This document shows, in pieces, positions 8,291-17,640 of a stretch of 64,000 nucleotides of DNA (the stretch's first letter is position 1; each line of letters begins with the position of its first letter). The notes beneath the pieces were generated by a model, which did not search any database, had not been told where the DNA came from, and saw only the letters and a list, made by a program, of their open reading frames with translations. The position numbers were made by a program, and so were the translations under genes. The stretch is from JANYHF01 sp963732765 (GTDB lineage: Bacteria > Pseudomonadota > Alphaproteobacteria > Rhizobiales > Hyphomicrobiaceae). The DNA is taken from positions 965,485 through 1,029,484 of the forward strand of contig CAVTAS010000003.1 in assembly GCA_963732765.1 (NCBI GenBank). The letters are read 5' to 3'.

Positions 8291-9193
8291 ATGACCGTCG
8301 ATGTTAAGGCCACCCCATCTGCTGCATCGCCGGCGCTGGGCGTTTCGCTGGTGGTTGCGGCCTCGCTGCTTTGGAGCACCGGCGGCCTGATCGTGCGCGA
8401 ACTCGGCGCCATCGACAGCTGGACCATTGTGTTCTGGCGCTCGTTGACGGCCTTCGCCTTCCTGGTTGTGCTTGGATTTGTGCAGGAAGGAGCCGGCTTC
8501 CCGCGCGCCGTCACCCGCATGGGCTGGCCGGGGGTGGTGATCGCGCTGTGCTATACCGTCGCTTCGATCGGATTTGTGGTCGCCGCAAAGCTCACGACGG
8601 TTGCCGAGGTGCTGATCATCATGGCGTGCGCGCCGCTGCTGGCCGCGTTGCTCGGGCGGTTTGTCATTGGCGAGAAACCGGCGGCGCTTGGCTGGCTGGC
8701 GATGGTCATATCGGTCGCCGGGGTCGGCCTGATGGTGTCGGACAGCTACACCCACGGCAGCATCGCCGGTGATCTGGTCGCTGCGGCCATCGCCTGCGCG
8801 GTTGCCATCGCAACGGTCACTTTCCGCAAGTCCAGCCACGTCAGCCTGGTCCCCGGCGTCTGTCTAGCCGCCTTGTTCGCGACGCTCCTGGTCGCGCCGT
8901 TGGCGCAGCCTTGGCCGCTGCCATCGCGCGATCTCGCCCTGCTGACGTTTTTCGGCGCCGGCCAGCTGGGTCTCGGCATGGCGATGTTTGCCACCGGCGC
9001 GCGGCTCATTCCGGCTGCTCAGGCGGCCATGCTTGCGGTGCTTGAGCCGCTGATCGGCCCAATTTGGGTCTGGCTGGTGTTTGACGAGGCGCCCAACACG
9101 GCCGGACTGATCGGCGGGGCCGTCGTGATCGCGGCGCTGGTTCTGTTCACCCTGGCGGGACTGCGGCGCGCAAACGGCCAGTCGTTCGGCTAG
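8291..9193 (+). CDS. EamA/DMT-family transporter
   Basis: A 300-residue protein with ten predicted membrane segments arranged as two EamA repeats. The first begins LGVSLVVAASLLWSTGGLIVREL, with IDSWTIVFWRSLTAF following. The second repeat ends with the typical LEPLIGPIWVWLVFDEAPN and GGAVVIAALVLFTL. DMT carriers export or import amino acids, nucleosides and other metabolites; the substrate is not predictable. The start lies 7 bases after the stop of the PTS-IIA gene, so the two are probably co-transcribed. Confidence 0.86.
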   Translation: MTVDVKATPSAASPALGVSLVVAASLLWSTGGLIVRELGAIDSWTIVFWRSLTAFAFLVVLGFVQEGAGFPRAVTRMGWPGVVIALCYTVASIGFVVAAKLTTVAEVLIIMACAPLLAALLGRFVIGEKPAALGWLAMVISVAGVGLMVSDSYTHGSIAGDLVAAAIACAVAIATVTFRKSSHVSLVPGVCLAALFATLLVAPLAQPWPLPSRDLALLTFFGAGQLGLGMAMFATGARLIPAAQAAMLAVLEPLIGPIWVWLVFDEAPNTAGLIGGAVVIAALVLFTLAGLRRANGQSFG

Positions 9194-9274
9194 GGTATGG
9201 CTGTGAAGAGGCAAGGTTTCGCACTACGCTGTCGTACCCTCATGCCTAGCGAAGAACCACGATGTACCTCCCTA

Positions 9275-9355
9275 GGCGATGCCGTCATCGAACTCAAGCT
9301 CGCTGGACACGACGTGGTCTGGATCAAGACAATCTCGCCAGGCGTCGCTTTTTGA
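9275..9355 (+). pseudogene. Relic of a DUF5615-like (PIN-like) toxin gene
   Basis: An open stretch ending at TGA 9353-9355 reads DAVIELKLAGHDVVWIKTI then SPGVAF. The A-G-H-D-V-V-W-I run is like the first helix and second strand of DUF5615 PIN-like toxins. The start and the catalytic remainder are missing. Only a fragment of about 26 codons survives, so I treat it as a relic with modest confidence. Confidence 0.35.
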
Positions 9356-9377
9356 CGCGCTGAGCGATTTCCTGACG

Positions 9378-10961
9378 TCAGAACCGCAGCTTCTCCACCC
9401 GTGTCACATGCGGCAGCGCCTTGATGGCGGCGATGGCGTTGTCCGACACCGGGCTGTCCAGCTCCCAGAAGGCAATGGCGCGCCCGCCTGGCTTGTCGCG
9501 GCCGAGGCTGAACGAAGCAATGTTCACGTTCTCCGCGCCCATGATGTTGCCGAGCGCGCCGATGTAGCCGGGCTTGTCGCCATTGTGAGTATACAGCATG
9601 TTGGCGCCGAACTCGGCTTCCAGGTTGATGCCGTCGAGTTGGATGAGGCGCGGGCGGCCGTCCGAGAACACGGTGCCGGCGACCGAGCGCTCGCCTTCGC
9701 CGTCGCGGACCCGCACCGTCATATACGTTCCGTAGGCGCCTTTTTGGCTGCGCGAAGATTCGTTGATGACGATGCCGCGCTCCTTGGCGATGGCTGGCGC
9801 CGAGACCATGTTCGCACCTTCGAGGAGATGTCCGAGCACGCCCGATACGGTCGCCGAAGTCAGCGCCTTGGTGTTCATGCTGGCGATTTCGCCCGTGTAT
9901 TCGATGCTGATTTCTTTCAGGCTCGAACGGGTGACCTGGCCGCAGAACGAGCCGAGCTGTTCGGCGAGCTTGACGAACGGCTTGAGGCGCGGCGCTTCTT
10001 CGGCTGAGATGGACGGGAAGTTGAGCGCATTGGTGATCGCTCCCGTGGTCAGATAATCCGACATCTGCTCGGCAACCTGCACGGCGACGTTTTCCTGCGC
10101 TTCGACGGTCGAGGCACCCAGATGAGGCGTGCACACCACGTTTTCGTACCCGAATAGCGGATGGGCTTTGGCAGGCTCCTCGACGAACACGTCGAGCGCC
10201 GCGCCCGCAACCTTACCGCTGTCGAGGCCGGCTTTCAACGCCACTTCGTCCACCAGCCCGCCGCGTGCGCAGTTGATGATGCGCACGCCCTTCTTCATCT
10301 TGGCGATGGCTGCAGCGTCCACGATGTTGCGCGTCTTGTCGATCAGCGGCGTATGCAGCGTGATGACGTCGGCGTTGCGGAACAGCTCATCCAGCTCGAC
10401 TTTCTTTACACCAAGTTTCTGCGCCCGCTCCTCGGTCAGGAACGGATCGTAGGCGATGACGCGCATCTTCAGGCCGGCGCCGCGGTCGGCCACGATCGAG
10501 CCGATGTTGCCGCAGCCAATCACGCCCAACACCTTGCCGGTGATCTCGGTGCCGAGAAAACGGTTCTTCTCCCACTTGCCGGCGTGTGTCGAACGGTCAG
10601 CCACAGGGATCTGCCGGGCCAGCGCCAGCATCATGGTGATGGCGTGCTCGGCCGTGGTGATCGAGTTGCCAAACGGCGTGTTCATGACGATGACGCCCTT
10701 GGCCGTCGCCGCCTTGATGTCAATGTTGTCGACACCGATGCCGGCGCGGCCGATGACCTTGAGCTTGGTCGCGGCGGCAATCAGCTTGTCCGTGGCCTTG
10801 GTGGCGGAGCGGACGGCCAGACCATCGTAGTCCGGGATGATGGCGAGCAGATCGTCTTTGCTCAGGCCCGGTTTCACATCGGCTTCGACGCCGCGCTCTT
10901 TGAAGACAGCGACGGCCTGCGGAGAAAGTTCATCGGCGATGAGGACGCGGGGGGCGGGCAT
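9378..10961 (-). CDS. serA: D-3-phosphoglycerate dehydrogenase
   Basis: Catalyses the first step of serine synthesis, 3-phosphoglycerate to 3-phosphohydroxypyruvate, with NAD+. ATG 10961 has GAGG upstream and gives 527 residues, the length of the long SerA class. Visible features are the LGVIGCGNIGS dinucleotide-binding loop, INCARGGLVDE with the catalytic Arg, the VEEP catalytic Glu, and CTPHLGAST with the catalytic His. An intervening regulatory domain and a C-terminal ACT domain (VNIASFSLGRDKPGG to HVTRVEKLRF) follow. It lies 95 bases downstream of serC in the same direction, so serC-serA is an operon. Confidence 0.97.
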   Translation of the reverse strand: MPAPRVLIADELSPQAVAVFKERGVEADVKPGLSKDDLLAIIPDYDGLAVRSATKATDKLIAAATKLKVIGRAGIGVDNIDIKAATAKGVIVMNTPFGNSITTAEHAITMMLALARQIPVADRSTHAGKWEKNRFLGTEITGKVLGVIGCGNIGSIVADRGAGLKMRVIAYDPFLTEERAQKLGVKKVELDELFRNADVITLHTPLIDKTRNIVDAAAIAKMKKGVRIINCARGGLVDEVALKAGLDSGKVAGAALDVFVEEPAKAHPLFGYENVVCTPHLGASTVEAQENVAVQVAEQMSDYLTTGAITNALNFPSISAEEAPRLKPFVKLAEQLGSFCGQVTRSSLKEISIEYTGEIASMNTKALTSATVSGVLGHLLEGANMVSAPAIAKERGIVINESSRSQKGAYGTYMTVRVRDGEGERSVAGTVFSDGRPRLIQLDGINLEAEFGANMLYTHNGDKPGYIGALGNIMGAENVNIASFSLGRDKPGGRAIAFWELDSPVSDNAIAAIKALPHVTRVEKLRF

Positions 10962-10970
10962 GGGAGAACC

Positions 10971-11056
10971 TCGTGAGTTGTGGGTCGTGAATGGTGAGTG
11001 GTGGAAAAGGTGGTTGAGCCGTGGAAACGTTCCACTCACGACTCACCACTCACCAC
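10971..11056. repeat. GTGAGT/ACTCAC-rich inverted spacer between serC and serA
   Basis: The intergenic region holds imperfectly complementary stretches: gtgaatggtgagtggtgg on the left, and ccactcacgactcaccactc followed by accactcac on the right, built from short ACTCACC-like units. It could form an RNA hairpin between the two cistrons and influence how much serA message is made or kept. It contains no gene. Confidence 0.5.
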
Positions 11057-12226
11057 TCACGATCGTGCCGTCGCATACGCCCAATCCAGCCATGGCGTCA
11101 GCGCGGTCACATCGGCCGCTTCCACGGTCGAGCCGCACCAGATGCGCAGGCCCGGAGGGGCGTCGCGATAGTGGTTGGCGTCAAAGGCGACCTGCTCGGA
11201 TTCCAACAGTCCGCTGATCTTCTTGGCCAGCGCAGCCTGCGCCACTTCGGGGAGTGCGCGCACTGCCGGGTCCTTGAACCGAAGGCATACCGACGTGTTG
11301 GATGCCGTCGCCGGCTTGACCGCGAGGTCCACGGCCCAGTCCGATGCCGTCATCCAGCTGCGCAGCGCCTTGGCGTTGCGGTCTGCGCGCGCAATCATGC
11401 CTTCCAGGCCACCTGATTTGGCCGCCCAATCGAGCGCATCCAGATAATCTTCCACGCACAGCATCGAGGGCGTGTTGATGGTCTCGCCTTCGAAAATTCC
11501 TTCGATCAGCTTGCCGCCTTTCGCCATGCGGAAGATTTTCGGTAGCGGCCAGGCGGGCGTGTACGTCATGAGCCGTTCGGCGGCGCGCGGGCTGAGCACG
11601 ATTACGCCATGCTGGCCTTCGCCGCCCACGGCCTTCTGCCAGGAATAGGTGGTGACATCGCATTTCGCCCAGTCGATGGCCTGGGCGAAAGCAGCGGAGG
11701 TCGCATCCACAAAGGTCAGGCCCTGTCGGTCAGCGGCGATCCACTCGCCGTCAGGCACGCGCACGCCCGATGTGGTGCCGTTCCAGGTGAAGATCACATC
11801 GCGGCTGAAATCGACTTTGGCCAGATCCGGAAGCTCTCCGTACGGCGCTTCGATGTCGCGCACGTCCTTGAGCTTCAACTCCTTCAGCACGTCGGTGGCC
11901 CAGCCTTTGCCGAAACTCTCCCAACTCAGCACATCGATGCCGCGCGCGCCCAGCATCGACCACATGGCGGCCTCGAAGGCGCCGGTGTCGGATGCAGGCA
12001 GGATGCCAATGCGGTAGCCGGCGGGGATGCCGAGGACGGCGCGGGTCTTGTCGATGGCGAGCTTCAGTCGCGCCTTGCCCTCTTTGGAGCGGTGCGAACG
12101 GCCGGTGAGCGCTTTGTCGAGAGCTTGCGATGTCCAGCCCGGCCGTTTGGCGCAAGGACCCGAGGAAAAGCACGGATTCGCGGGCTTCGCGGTCGGCCTG
12201 CTTGGAAGCAGAGTGGCAATCGCCAT
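11057..12226 (-). CDS. serC: Phosphoserine aminotransferase
   Basis: A PLP enzyme converting 3-phosphohydroxypyruvate plus glutamate to phosphoserine, the second step of serine synthesis. It also serves the pyridoxal phosphate pathway in many bacteria. The 389-residue protein has NPCFSSGPCAKRPGW at the N-terminus, FTWNGTTSGVRVP in the substrate loop and the PLP lysine in TYSWQKAVGGEGQHG. This is the subtype common in alphaproteobacteria. I chose ATG 12226 over ATG 12235 because the AAAGGA ribosome-binding site is 8 bases from it and would touch the earlier codon. First gene of the serC-serA operon. Confidence 0.96.
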   Translation of the reverse strand: MAIATLLPSRPTAKPANPCFSSGPCAKRPGWTSQALDKALTGRSHRSKEGKARLKLAIDKTRAVLGIPAGYRIGILPASDTGAFEAAMWSMLGARGIDVLSWESFGKGWATDVLKELKLKDVRDIEAPYGELPDLAKVDFSRDVIFTWNGTTSGVRVPDGEWIAADRQGLTFVDATSAAFAQAIDWAKCDVTTYSWQKAVGGEGQHGVIVLSPRAAERLMTYTPAWPLPKIFRMAKGGKLIEGIFEGETINTPSMLCVEDYLDALDWAAKSGGLEGMIARADRNAKALRSWMTASDWAVDLAVKPATASNTSVCLRFKDPAVRALPEVAQAALAKKISGLLESEQVAFDANHYRDAPPGLRIWCGSTVEAADVTALTPWLDWAYATARS

Positions 12227-12229
12227 GAT

Positions 12230-12270
12230 AGCCATCCTTTCAGATGGTGAGCCCCTCGTTGGGGAGGGGT
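12230..12270 (-). promoter_or_regulatory. Candidate serC leader RNA: two hairpins, one covering the RBS
   Basis: Immediately upstream of serC the minus-strand transcript can form two small hairpins. One has cccct/agggg arms around ccccaacg (12252-12269). The other has ccatc/gatgg arms around tgaaag (12232-12247), and its 3-prime side contains the serC Shine-Dalgarno AAAGGA. A conserved serC leader RNA motif in alphaproteobacteria has been described; this position and layout fit it, but I cannot run a covariance search. The rest of 12271-12581 shows nothing I can name. Confidence 0.45.
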
Positions 12271-12581
12271 GGCCCGGCGCGGGAGATATGGCCGAGGGTT
12301 TGCAAAGTCAAGACAATGATCCGTCGGCGGGCGCCATACCGGGGCGTTAACTCTTTTCAACTCATCAGCTTTTTCGCGGCGCACAACGCGGTAGATGCAA
12401 TCTGTTGTGTGGCGTCGAAGCAGGTTGAAGCCAGCGAACAAGGGTATCTCCTCATCTGGCATGCTTGTTGCTCACCTTGCCTGTCGATACCCGCCAGTCC
12501 TGCGCAATGTCGTGCGGGGCCAATCGTTCAGGGCGCGCCGGCGCCCGGGAAAGGTCCAGCTTGTCTGCTTCGGCCCCTAAC

Positions 12582-14330
12582 ATGACACGATCGGCCAAGG
12601 CCGGACTCGCGCTGCCAAAAGCACTGAAACGTTGCGCCGGCGTTTTCCTCGCCATCGGGCTCATTTCCGGTGTCGTCAACGTGCTCGCGCTGTCCGGCTC
12701 CTTTTACATGCTGCAGGTCTACGACCGTGTGTTGACCAGCCACAGCACGCCGACCCTGGTGGTGCTGTCGGTGCTGGTCGCCGGGCTCTACATCTTCCAA
12801 AGCGTAATCGATCTGTTGCGGTCGCAGGTGCTGGTGCGCCTTGGCAGCGGCGTCAACGCCATCATGATGCCGGCAGCCCATGCCGCCGCACTCGAGCTGC
12901 CGTTGCGCGGCCAGTCCGCCACCACGTCGCTGCAATCCATGCGCGATGTCGATGCCATCCGCAGCTTCCTGGCCGGACAGGGTCTGGTGGCGCTGTTCGA
13001 TATGCCTTGGATCCCGATCTATCTGGTGTTCGTCTACATGCTGCATCCGCTGCTCGGCATGTTGGCGACCGGCGGCATCTTGGTGTTGATCGTGCTGACG
13101 CTGCTCACCGAATACCTGACGCAGAGCCTGGAAGTCTCGGTCGGCAAGGCCGCCTCAACACGCATGGCGCTGGCCGATGCCAATGCCCGCAATGCCGACG
13201 TGCTGCGCGCCATGGGCTTTGGCGATCGCGCCACCGATCGGTTTCTTAAGGCGAGCACGGAGTATCTGCTGCTGCAGGCCAAGGCCAGCGATGTGGTGGG
13301 TGGCATGAGCAGCCTGTCCAAAGTGTTCCGCATGATGATGCAGTCCGCGATGCTTGGCGTTGGAGCCTACTTGGCGCTGATGGGTGAGGTGACCGCCGGC
13401 GCGATCATGGCCGGTTCCATCTGTACGGGGCGCGCGACGGCTCCGGTGGAACTCGCCATCAGTCAGTGGAAGAGCTTTGTCGCGGCGCGCCAGTCGTACT
13501 CGCGGCTCAAGAAGACGTTGGCCATGTTGCCCGCGAACGCACCTGTCACCAAGCTGCCGCCGCCCAAGAAGAGCTTCTCGGTCGAGAATGTCGCCCTGAC
13601 CGCGCCCGGCAGTCAACGCCTGTTGGTGAGCGGCGTGACGTTCCAACTGGAAGCTGGCCAAGGGCTGGGCATCATCGGCCCTAGCGGCGCGGGCAAATCC
13701 ACGCTCGCCCGCGCGCTGACCGGTGTTTGGCCGCTGGCGCGCGGTGCGGTGCGCCTGGATGGCGCCGCGCTCGACCAATGGCAGCCGTCCGACCTTGGCG
13801 CACATATGGGCTATCTGCCCCAGGACGTGAACCTGTTCGAGGGCACCATCGCCGACAACATCTCGCGCATGGATCCTGAGGCCGATAGCCGCGCCATCAT
13901 CACGGCTGCCAAGGCCGCCGACGTGCATCAATTGATCCTTGGCTTGTCCGATGGCTACGATACCCGTCTGGGCGTCGGCGGCACCGCGCTCTCGGGTGGT
14001 CAGCGCCAGCGCATTGCGCTTGCCCGCGCGCTCTATAAGTCGCCGTTCCTGGTCGTGCTGGACGAGCCCAACTCCAACCTCGACGCCGAGGGCGAAGCGG
14101 CCTTGACCCGAGCTATCCAGGGCGTCCGCGAGCGGGGTGGCATCGCTATCGTCATCGCGCATCGCCCAAGTGCGCTGGCTGCCGTTGACAAGGTGGCTGT
14201 GCTGGGCGGCGGTCAGCTTGCAGCTTTCGGTCCAAAGGACGAAGTGCTCGGCCGCGTTCTCGCGCCAGGTCAGGCTCCCGCCCCGGGCGCCACTCAATTG
14301 CCCGCCCAGATGGCGGCCAGATCGGCTTAA
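12582..14330 (+). CDS. prsD: Type I secretion ABC exporter (PrsD/AprD type)
   Basis: An inner-membrane ABC permease-ATPase that powers export of RTX-like proteins. From ATG 12582 it has 582 residues: a transmembrane domain of about six helices (VFLAIGLISGVVNVLALSG near residue 20), then the nucleotide-binding domain with Walker A GPSGAGKST (about 365), signature LSGGQRQR (about 470) and Walker B VVLDEPNSNLD (about 490). It lacks the N-terminal C39-like domain of HlyB, as PrsD/AprD proteins do. No clear ribosome-binding site precedes ATG 12582; an in-frame TTG at 12561 is an alternative. The adaptor gene follows after 10 bases. Confidence 0.9.
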   Translation: MTRSAKAGLALPKALKRCAGVFLAIGLISGVVNVLALSGSFYMLQVYDRVLTSHSTPTLVVLSVLVAGLYIFQSVIDLLRSQVLVRLGSGVNAIMMPAAHAAALELPLRGQSATTSLQSMRDVDAIRSFLAGQGLVALFDMPWIPIYLVFVYMLHPLLGMLATGGILVLIVLTLLTEYLTQSLEVSVGKAASTRMALADANARNADVLRAMGFGDRATDRFLKASTEYLLLQAKASDVVGGMSSLSKVFRMMMQSAMLGVGAYLALMGEVTAGAIMAGSICTGRATAPVELAISQWKSFVAARQSYSRLKKTLAMLPANAPVTKLPPPKKSFSVENVALTAPGSQRLLVSGVTFQLEAGQGLGIIGPSGAGKSTLARALTGVWPLARGAVRLDGAALDQWQPSDLGAHMGYLPQDVNLFEGTIADNISRMDPEADSRAIITAAKAADVHQLILGLSDGYDTRLGVGGTALSGGQRQRIALARALYKSPFLVVLDEPNSNLDAEGEAALTRAIQGVRERGGIAIVIAHRPSALAAVDKVAVLGGGQLAAFGPKDEVLGRVLAPGQAPAPGATQLPAQMAARSA

Positions 14331-14340
14331 GGAGCCCAGG

Positions 14341-15708
14341 ATGAGCATCTTCTCCAAGCGTGCGCCGAAGGCTCCCGCTGCCGCCAAGGCACCGAAGACT
14401 GCCAAGAGACTTGATCCCGACGTGTTGCCCGATATGGGCATGCGCAAGCGGCTGCTATGGGCGGGCGCACTGTCCGTGTTCCTGGTGTTCGGGATCGGAG
14501 GCTGGGCGGCGACGGCAACGCTCTCCAGCGCCGTGATCGCAGGCGGCGACCTGGTGGTCGACAGTAGCGCCAAGAAGGTGCAGCACCCCAGCGGTGGCGT
14601 GGTCGGCGAACTGCGCGTGAGCAATGGCGACCAGGTCAAAGCTGGCGATCTGCTGGTGCGCCTCGACGACACCCAGACCAAGGCTTCGCTGGGCACCGTT
14701 ACCTCGCAACTGATGCAACTCTATGGCCGGCATGCGCGCCTGACCGCCGAGCGCAACGAAGCGGACGAGCTTGTGTTCCCCAGCAACTTCACGACCTTGG
14801 GTCAAGATGCGGCAAAGATCCAGGACGGCGAGACGCGCCTGTTCGAGGCCCGGCGCAACGCCCGCGAGGGCGAAATCGCCCAGCTGCGCGAGCGCATCGG
14901 GCAGCTTCGAGAACAGCAGATCGGTCAGGCAGCGCAACTCAAAGCCAAGGAACATTCGTTGGAACTCGCGCACCAGGACGTGGAGCGCACGCGCGGCCTG
15001 TATCGGCAGAATCTGGCGCCGATTACGCGGCTAATGGCTACCGAACGCGACGAAACGCAACTCGCCGGCGAGCGCGGCGCCTTGCTGGCCGATATCGCGC
15101 GGGTCAAAGGGCAGATCACTGAAATCGGGCTGCAGATCCTGTCGGTGGACCAGAAGGCGCGGTCGGAGGCACAAAACGAGCTGCGGGACGTTGAGGGCAA
15201 GATCGCTGATCTCGAGGAACGTCGCATCTCGGCCGAGGACATGCTCAAGCGCGTCGATCTGCGTGCGCCGGTATCTGGCACAGTTCACGAACTATCCGTT
15301 CACACAGTCGGCGGCGTCATCGGACCGGGCGAGCAGGTGATGATGATTGTGCCCAGCGGCGATCCGCTGGCCATCGAGGTGCGGGTGTCGCCGCAGGACA
15401 TCGACAATGTGGTTGTCGGCAAGACGGCCATCATGCGCTTCACGGCCTTCAACCAGCGCACGTCCCCCGAGTTGAAGGGGCGTGTCGTCGAAGTTGCCCC
15501 CGATCTCACCCGCGATCCCAAGACCGGTCAGGGGTACTATCTCGCGCGCCTCAGGCTCGACGACGGGGAACTTGCCAAGCTCAACGGCGCCAAACTGCTT
15601 CCCGGCATGCCCGTGGAATCCTTCATCGGCCAGAGCGAACGGACGGCCCTCTCGTACCTCACCAAGCCGTTCACCGATCACCTCAACCATGCCCTGCGCG
15701 AAAAGTAG
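14341..15708 (+). CDS. prsE: HlyD-family type I secretion adaptor (PrsE/AprE type)
   Basis: The periplasmic membrane-fusion protein of the exporter. ATG 14341 has GGAG upstream and gives 455 residues. It has a cytoplasmic Ala/Lys-rich tail, one membrane anchor at about residues 38-57, a biotinyl-lipoyl half (GGVVGELRVSNGDQVKAGDLL), a long alpha-helical hairpin (about 130-290, rich in Glu, Arg, Gln and Leu) and the second half (VDLRAPVSGTVHELSVHT). It ends with the conserved beta domain, including LLPGMPVESFI. It links the ABC exporter to a TolC-like outer-membrane channel, which is not encoded nearby. Confidence 0.92.
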   Translation: MSIFSKRAPKAPAAAKAPKTAKRLDPDVLPDMGMRKRLLWAGALSVFLVFGIGGWAATATLSSAVIAGGDLVVDSSAKKVQHPSGGVVGELRVSNGDQVKAGDLLVRLDDTQTKASLGTVTSQLMQLYGRHARLTAERNEADELVFPSNFTTLGQDAAKIQDGETRLFEARRNAREGEIAQLRERIGQLREQQIGQAAQLKAKEHSLELAHQDVERTRGLYRQNLAPITRLMATERDETQLAGERGALLADIARVKGQITEIGLQILSVDQKARSEAQNELRDVEGKIADLEERRISAEDMLKRVDLRAPVSGTVHELSVHTVGGVIGPGEQVMMIVPSGDPLAIEVRVSPQDIDNVVVGKTAIMRFTAFNQRTSPELKGRVVEVAPDLTRDPKTGQGYYLARLRLDDGELAKLNGAKLLPGMPVESFIGQSERTALSYLTKPFTDHLNHALREK

Positions 15709-15860
15709 ACCGAGACCTTTCGCGTTGTCTGGTTCCGGCGCCTTTCGCGCTGTCATCTAACGTCGCAGCCAAGTTAACCAAGATGCTGTGATGGAAATCT
15801 ATTTCTTGATCGACTTGTTGACGAACCTGTCAATCGCTGCTTCAATTTGAATACGGAAAA

Positions 15861-17615
15861 ATGCGTCCGGCCCCTTCATTTGTTGCGGGTGGCCGAAAGT
15901 GTGAGGTCGTGGTGGACAAGTCCCGCGTGAGCCAACTGCCGCTGCGTGCCCGCGTCGCCACGTCACCGGGCGGCCAGGACAGTTTCCATTTCTCCAAGTC
16001 GGCTCTGGCAGCTTCAGCCGCCATGCCCGCGTTGCCGGCAGAGCCGATGGACGCTGCGGCGCCGCGTCCAGCCGGCTTGCTGTTCCGCACCGCCAGCGCG
16101 TTGTTCCCGCATGCTGGCCGCCTGGCCGATACCGATGCCGCGGCCAACTCCAATCTCCCAATGCAGCGCCCGTCCCGGGATCGGCTGTCCAACGAGCTTG
16201 CCTGGGCTACCATCGCCGCCGCAGTTGGCCTGTCGGTCGAAGCGGTGCGGGTCGAGGCCAGCAACCGCGATGTTGACTGGACGACATTGCCGCCGCTCGG
16301 TGAGCAGCACCAGGATGTCGCAAAGCCGACGGTAGCGGCCCATGTTGTTCCGATGCCGGACCATGCGGCGTCGTCCCTTGTGGCGGCTGCAGATGAAGAG
16401 ACCTTAGACAGTAATGACGCTGTCGTGGCGGCAGCGGCTGACGAACTGGTCGGAAATGACGGCTCGGACGCGCTTTCCAGCGAGGCAACCGCTAGCCCGT
16501 CGGGTCCCGCGCAGCCTGAGGGCAGCAGTCATTTTGTGATCGACGGCGTAGTCGACCCTGATTCAGCGTTGGCCGATACCGGCATTCAGGCCGCGACGTC
16601 TCTGATCGTCGGCACCGATCGCGACGATTACTTCCAGGCTAGCCCCGGCAACATCACGATCGATGGCGGCGCAGGGATCGATACGGTCGAATTCAAGGGA
16701 TCGGTCGAGGACGTAGCGATTGCCATCCAGGCCGATCCGGTCGCCAAGGCGGAGCCTGCCGTTACGGTCACATCCGCTCCGGATAGCCCAACCGCCGAGG
16801 TCAACTCAACAGCTCCAGAAAGTGCAAGCACGCCGGTCAGCACAACCACACTGATCAACATCGAGCAGCTGACGTTCCAAGAGGGCACGTTCAACCTCGT
16901 CACTGCCGATGATACGCACACGGCACAGGGCACAGCCGCCGCCGACATCGTCGTCGGCTCGGGCGACGGCACCGTGCTTATCGGCGGGCAGAACAACGAC
17001 GTGCTGATCGCAGGCGGAAGCCTGGATACGGCGTCATTTTCCGGCGCGGTCGAGGGCTACAGGCTCTCCTTGAGCCAGCACGATAACGTCGTCGTTCAAG
17101 ACCAGTCGTCGGATCGCGACGGCAAGGACATCCTGATCGGCGTTGACTCGGTTAGCTTCGACGATGCCGAGTACGTCCTGAACGCCGGCACCAAGCACGA
17201 CGACATCCTGGTGGCAGGGTCCGATGCGCAGTTGATGGTGGGTGGCGCGGGCGAGGACATTTTCGTTTTCAACAGCACCATCATGGCGGTGAACCGCGCC
17301 AATGCGGTCGACATGATCGCAGACTTCACGCAAGGCGAGGACTGCATCGATCTGCGTTGGATCACGCTCGATGCACTTGGCCAGGATGGAGACGGCTTTG
17401 TTTGGGACGGCGACGACCGCAGCGGCGACGATAACAGCGGCAGCGGCCACCGAGGCGACGGGCATGTCGGCTACCGTGTCGAGCAAGTCGACAACGATTG
17501 GCGCACCGTGGTTGACGGCCGACACGGCGGATCGGGCAGCGACGACGACAGCTTCACCTTCCACATCGCGCTGCGCGGCCGCTACGAGCTTAGTCAGTCC
17601 GATTTCAATCTGTAG
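15861..17615 (+). CDS. RTX-like secreted protein, probable substrate of the adjacent exporter
   Basis: A 584-residue, acidic, Ala/Asp/Val-rich protein without an N-terminal Sec signal. Degenerate calcium-binding repeats are seen at about residues 250-275 (DYFQASPGNITIDGGAG), 362-395 (VVGSGDGTVLIGG and NNDVLIAGG) and 455-470 (VGGAGEDIFVFN). A serralysin-type ending follows (NAVDMIADFTQGEDCIDL, then ELSQSDFNL). The aromatic/Leu-rich extreme C-terminus is the usual uncleaved type I signal. It sits 152 bases after the adaptor, in the same direction. No catalytic domain is recognised, so it may be a matrix or adhesion protein. Confidence 0.85.
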   Translation: MRPAPSFVAGGRKCEVVVDKSRVSQLPLRARVATSPGGQDSFHFSKSALAASAAMPALPAEPMDAAAPRPAGLLFRTASALFPHAGRLADTDAAANSNLPMQRPSRDRLSNELAWATIAAAVGLSVEAVRVEASNRDVDWTTLPPLGEQHQDVAKPTVAAHVVPMPDHAASSLVAAADEETLDSNDAVVAAAADELVGNDGSDALSSEATASPSGPAQPEGSSHFVIDGVVDPDSALADTGIQAATSLIVGTDRDDYFQASPGNITIDGGAGIDTVEFKGSVEDVAIAIQADPVAKAEPAVTVTSAPDSPTAEVNSTAPESASTPVSTTTLINIEQLTFQEGTFNLVTADDTHTAQGTAAADIVVGSGDGTVLIGGQNNDVLIAGGSLDTASFSGAVEGYRLSLSQHDNVVVQDQSSDRDGKDILIGVDSVSFDDAEYVLNAGTKHDDILVAGSDAQLMVGGAGEDIFVFNSTIMAVNRANAVDMIADFTQGEDCIDLRWITLDALGQDGDGFVWDGDDRSGDDNSGSGHRGDGHVGYRVEQVDNDWRTVVDGRHGGSGSDDDSFTFHIALRGRYELSQSDFNL

Positions 17616-17640
17616 ACGCCATTTACCGCGCTGGTTGCAG

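Noticed and set aside
8252..8839. Minus-strand frame opposite the EamA gene rich in Arg/His/Asp
   Set aside because: The composition is a complement artefact, and the plus strand encodes a clear transporter.
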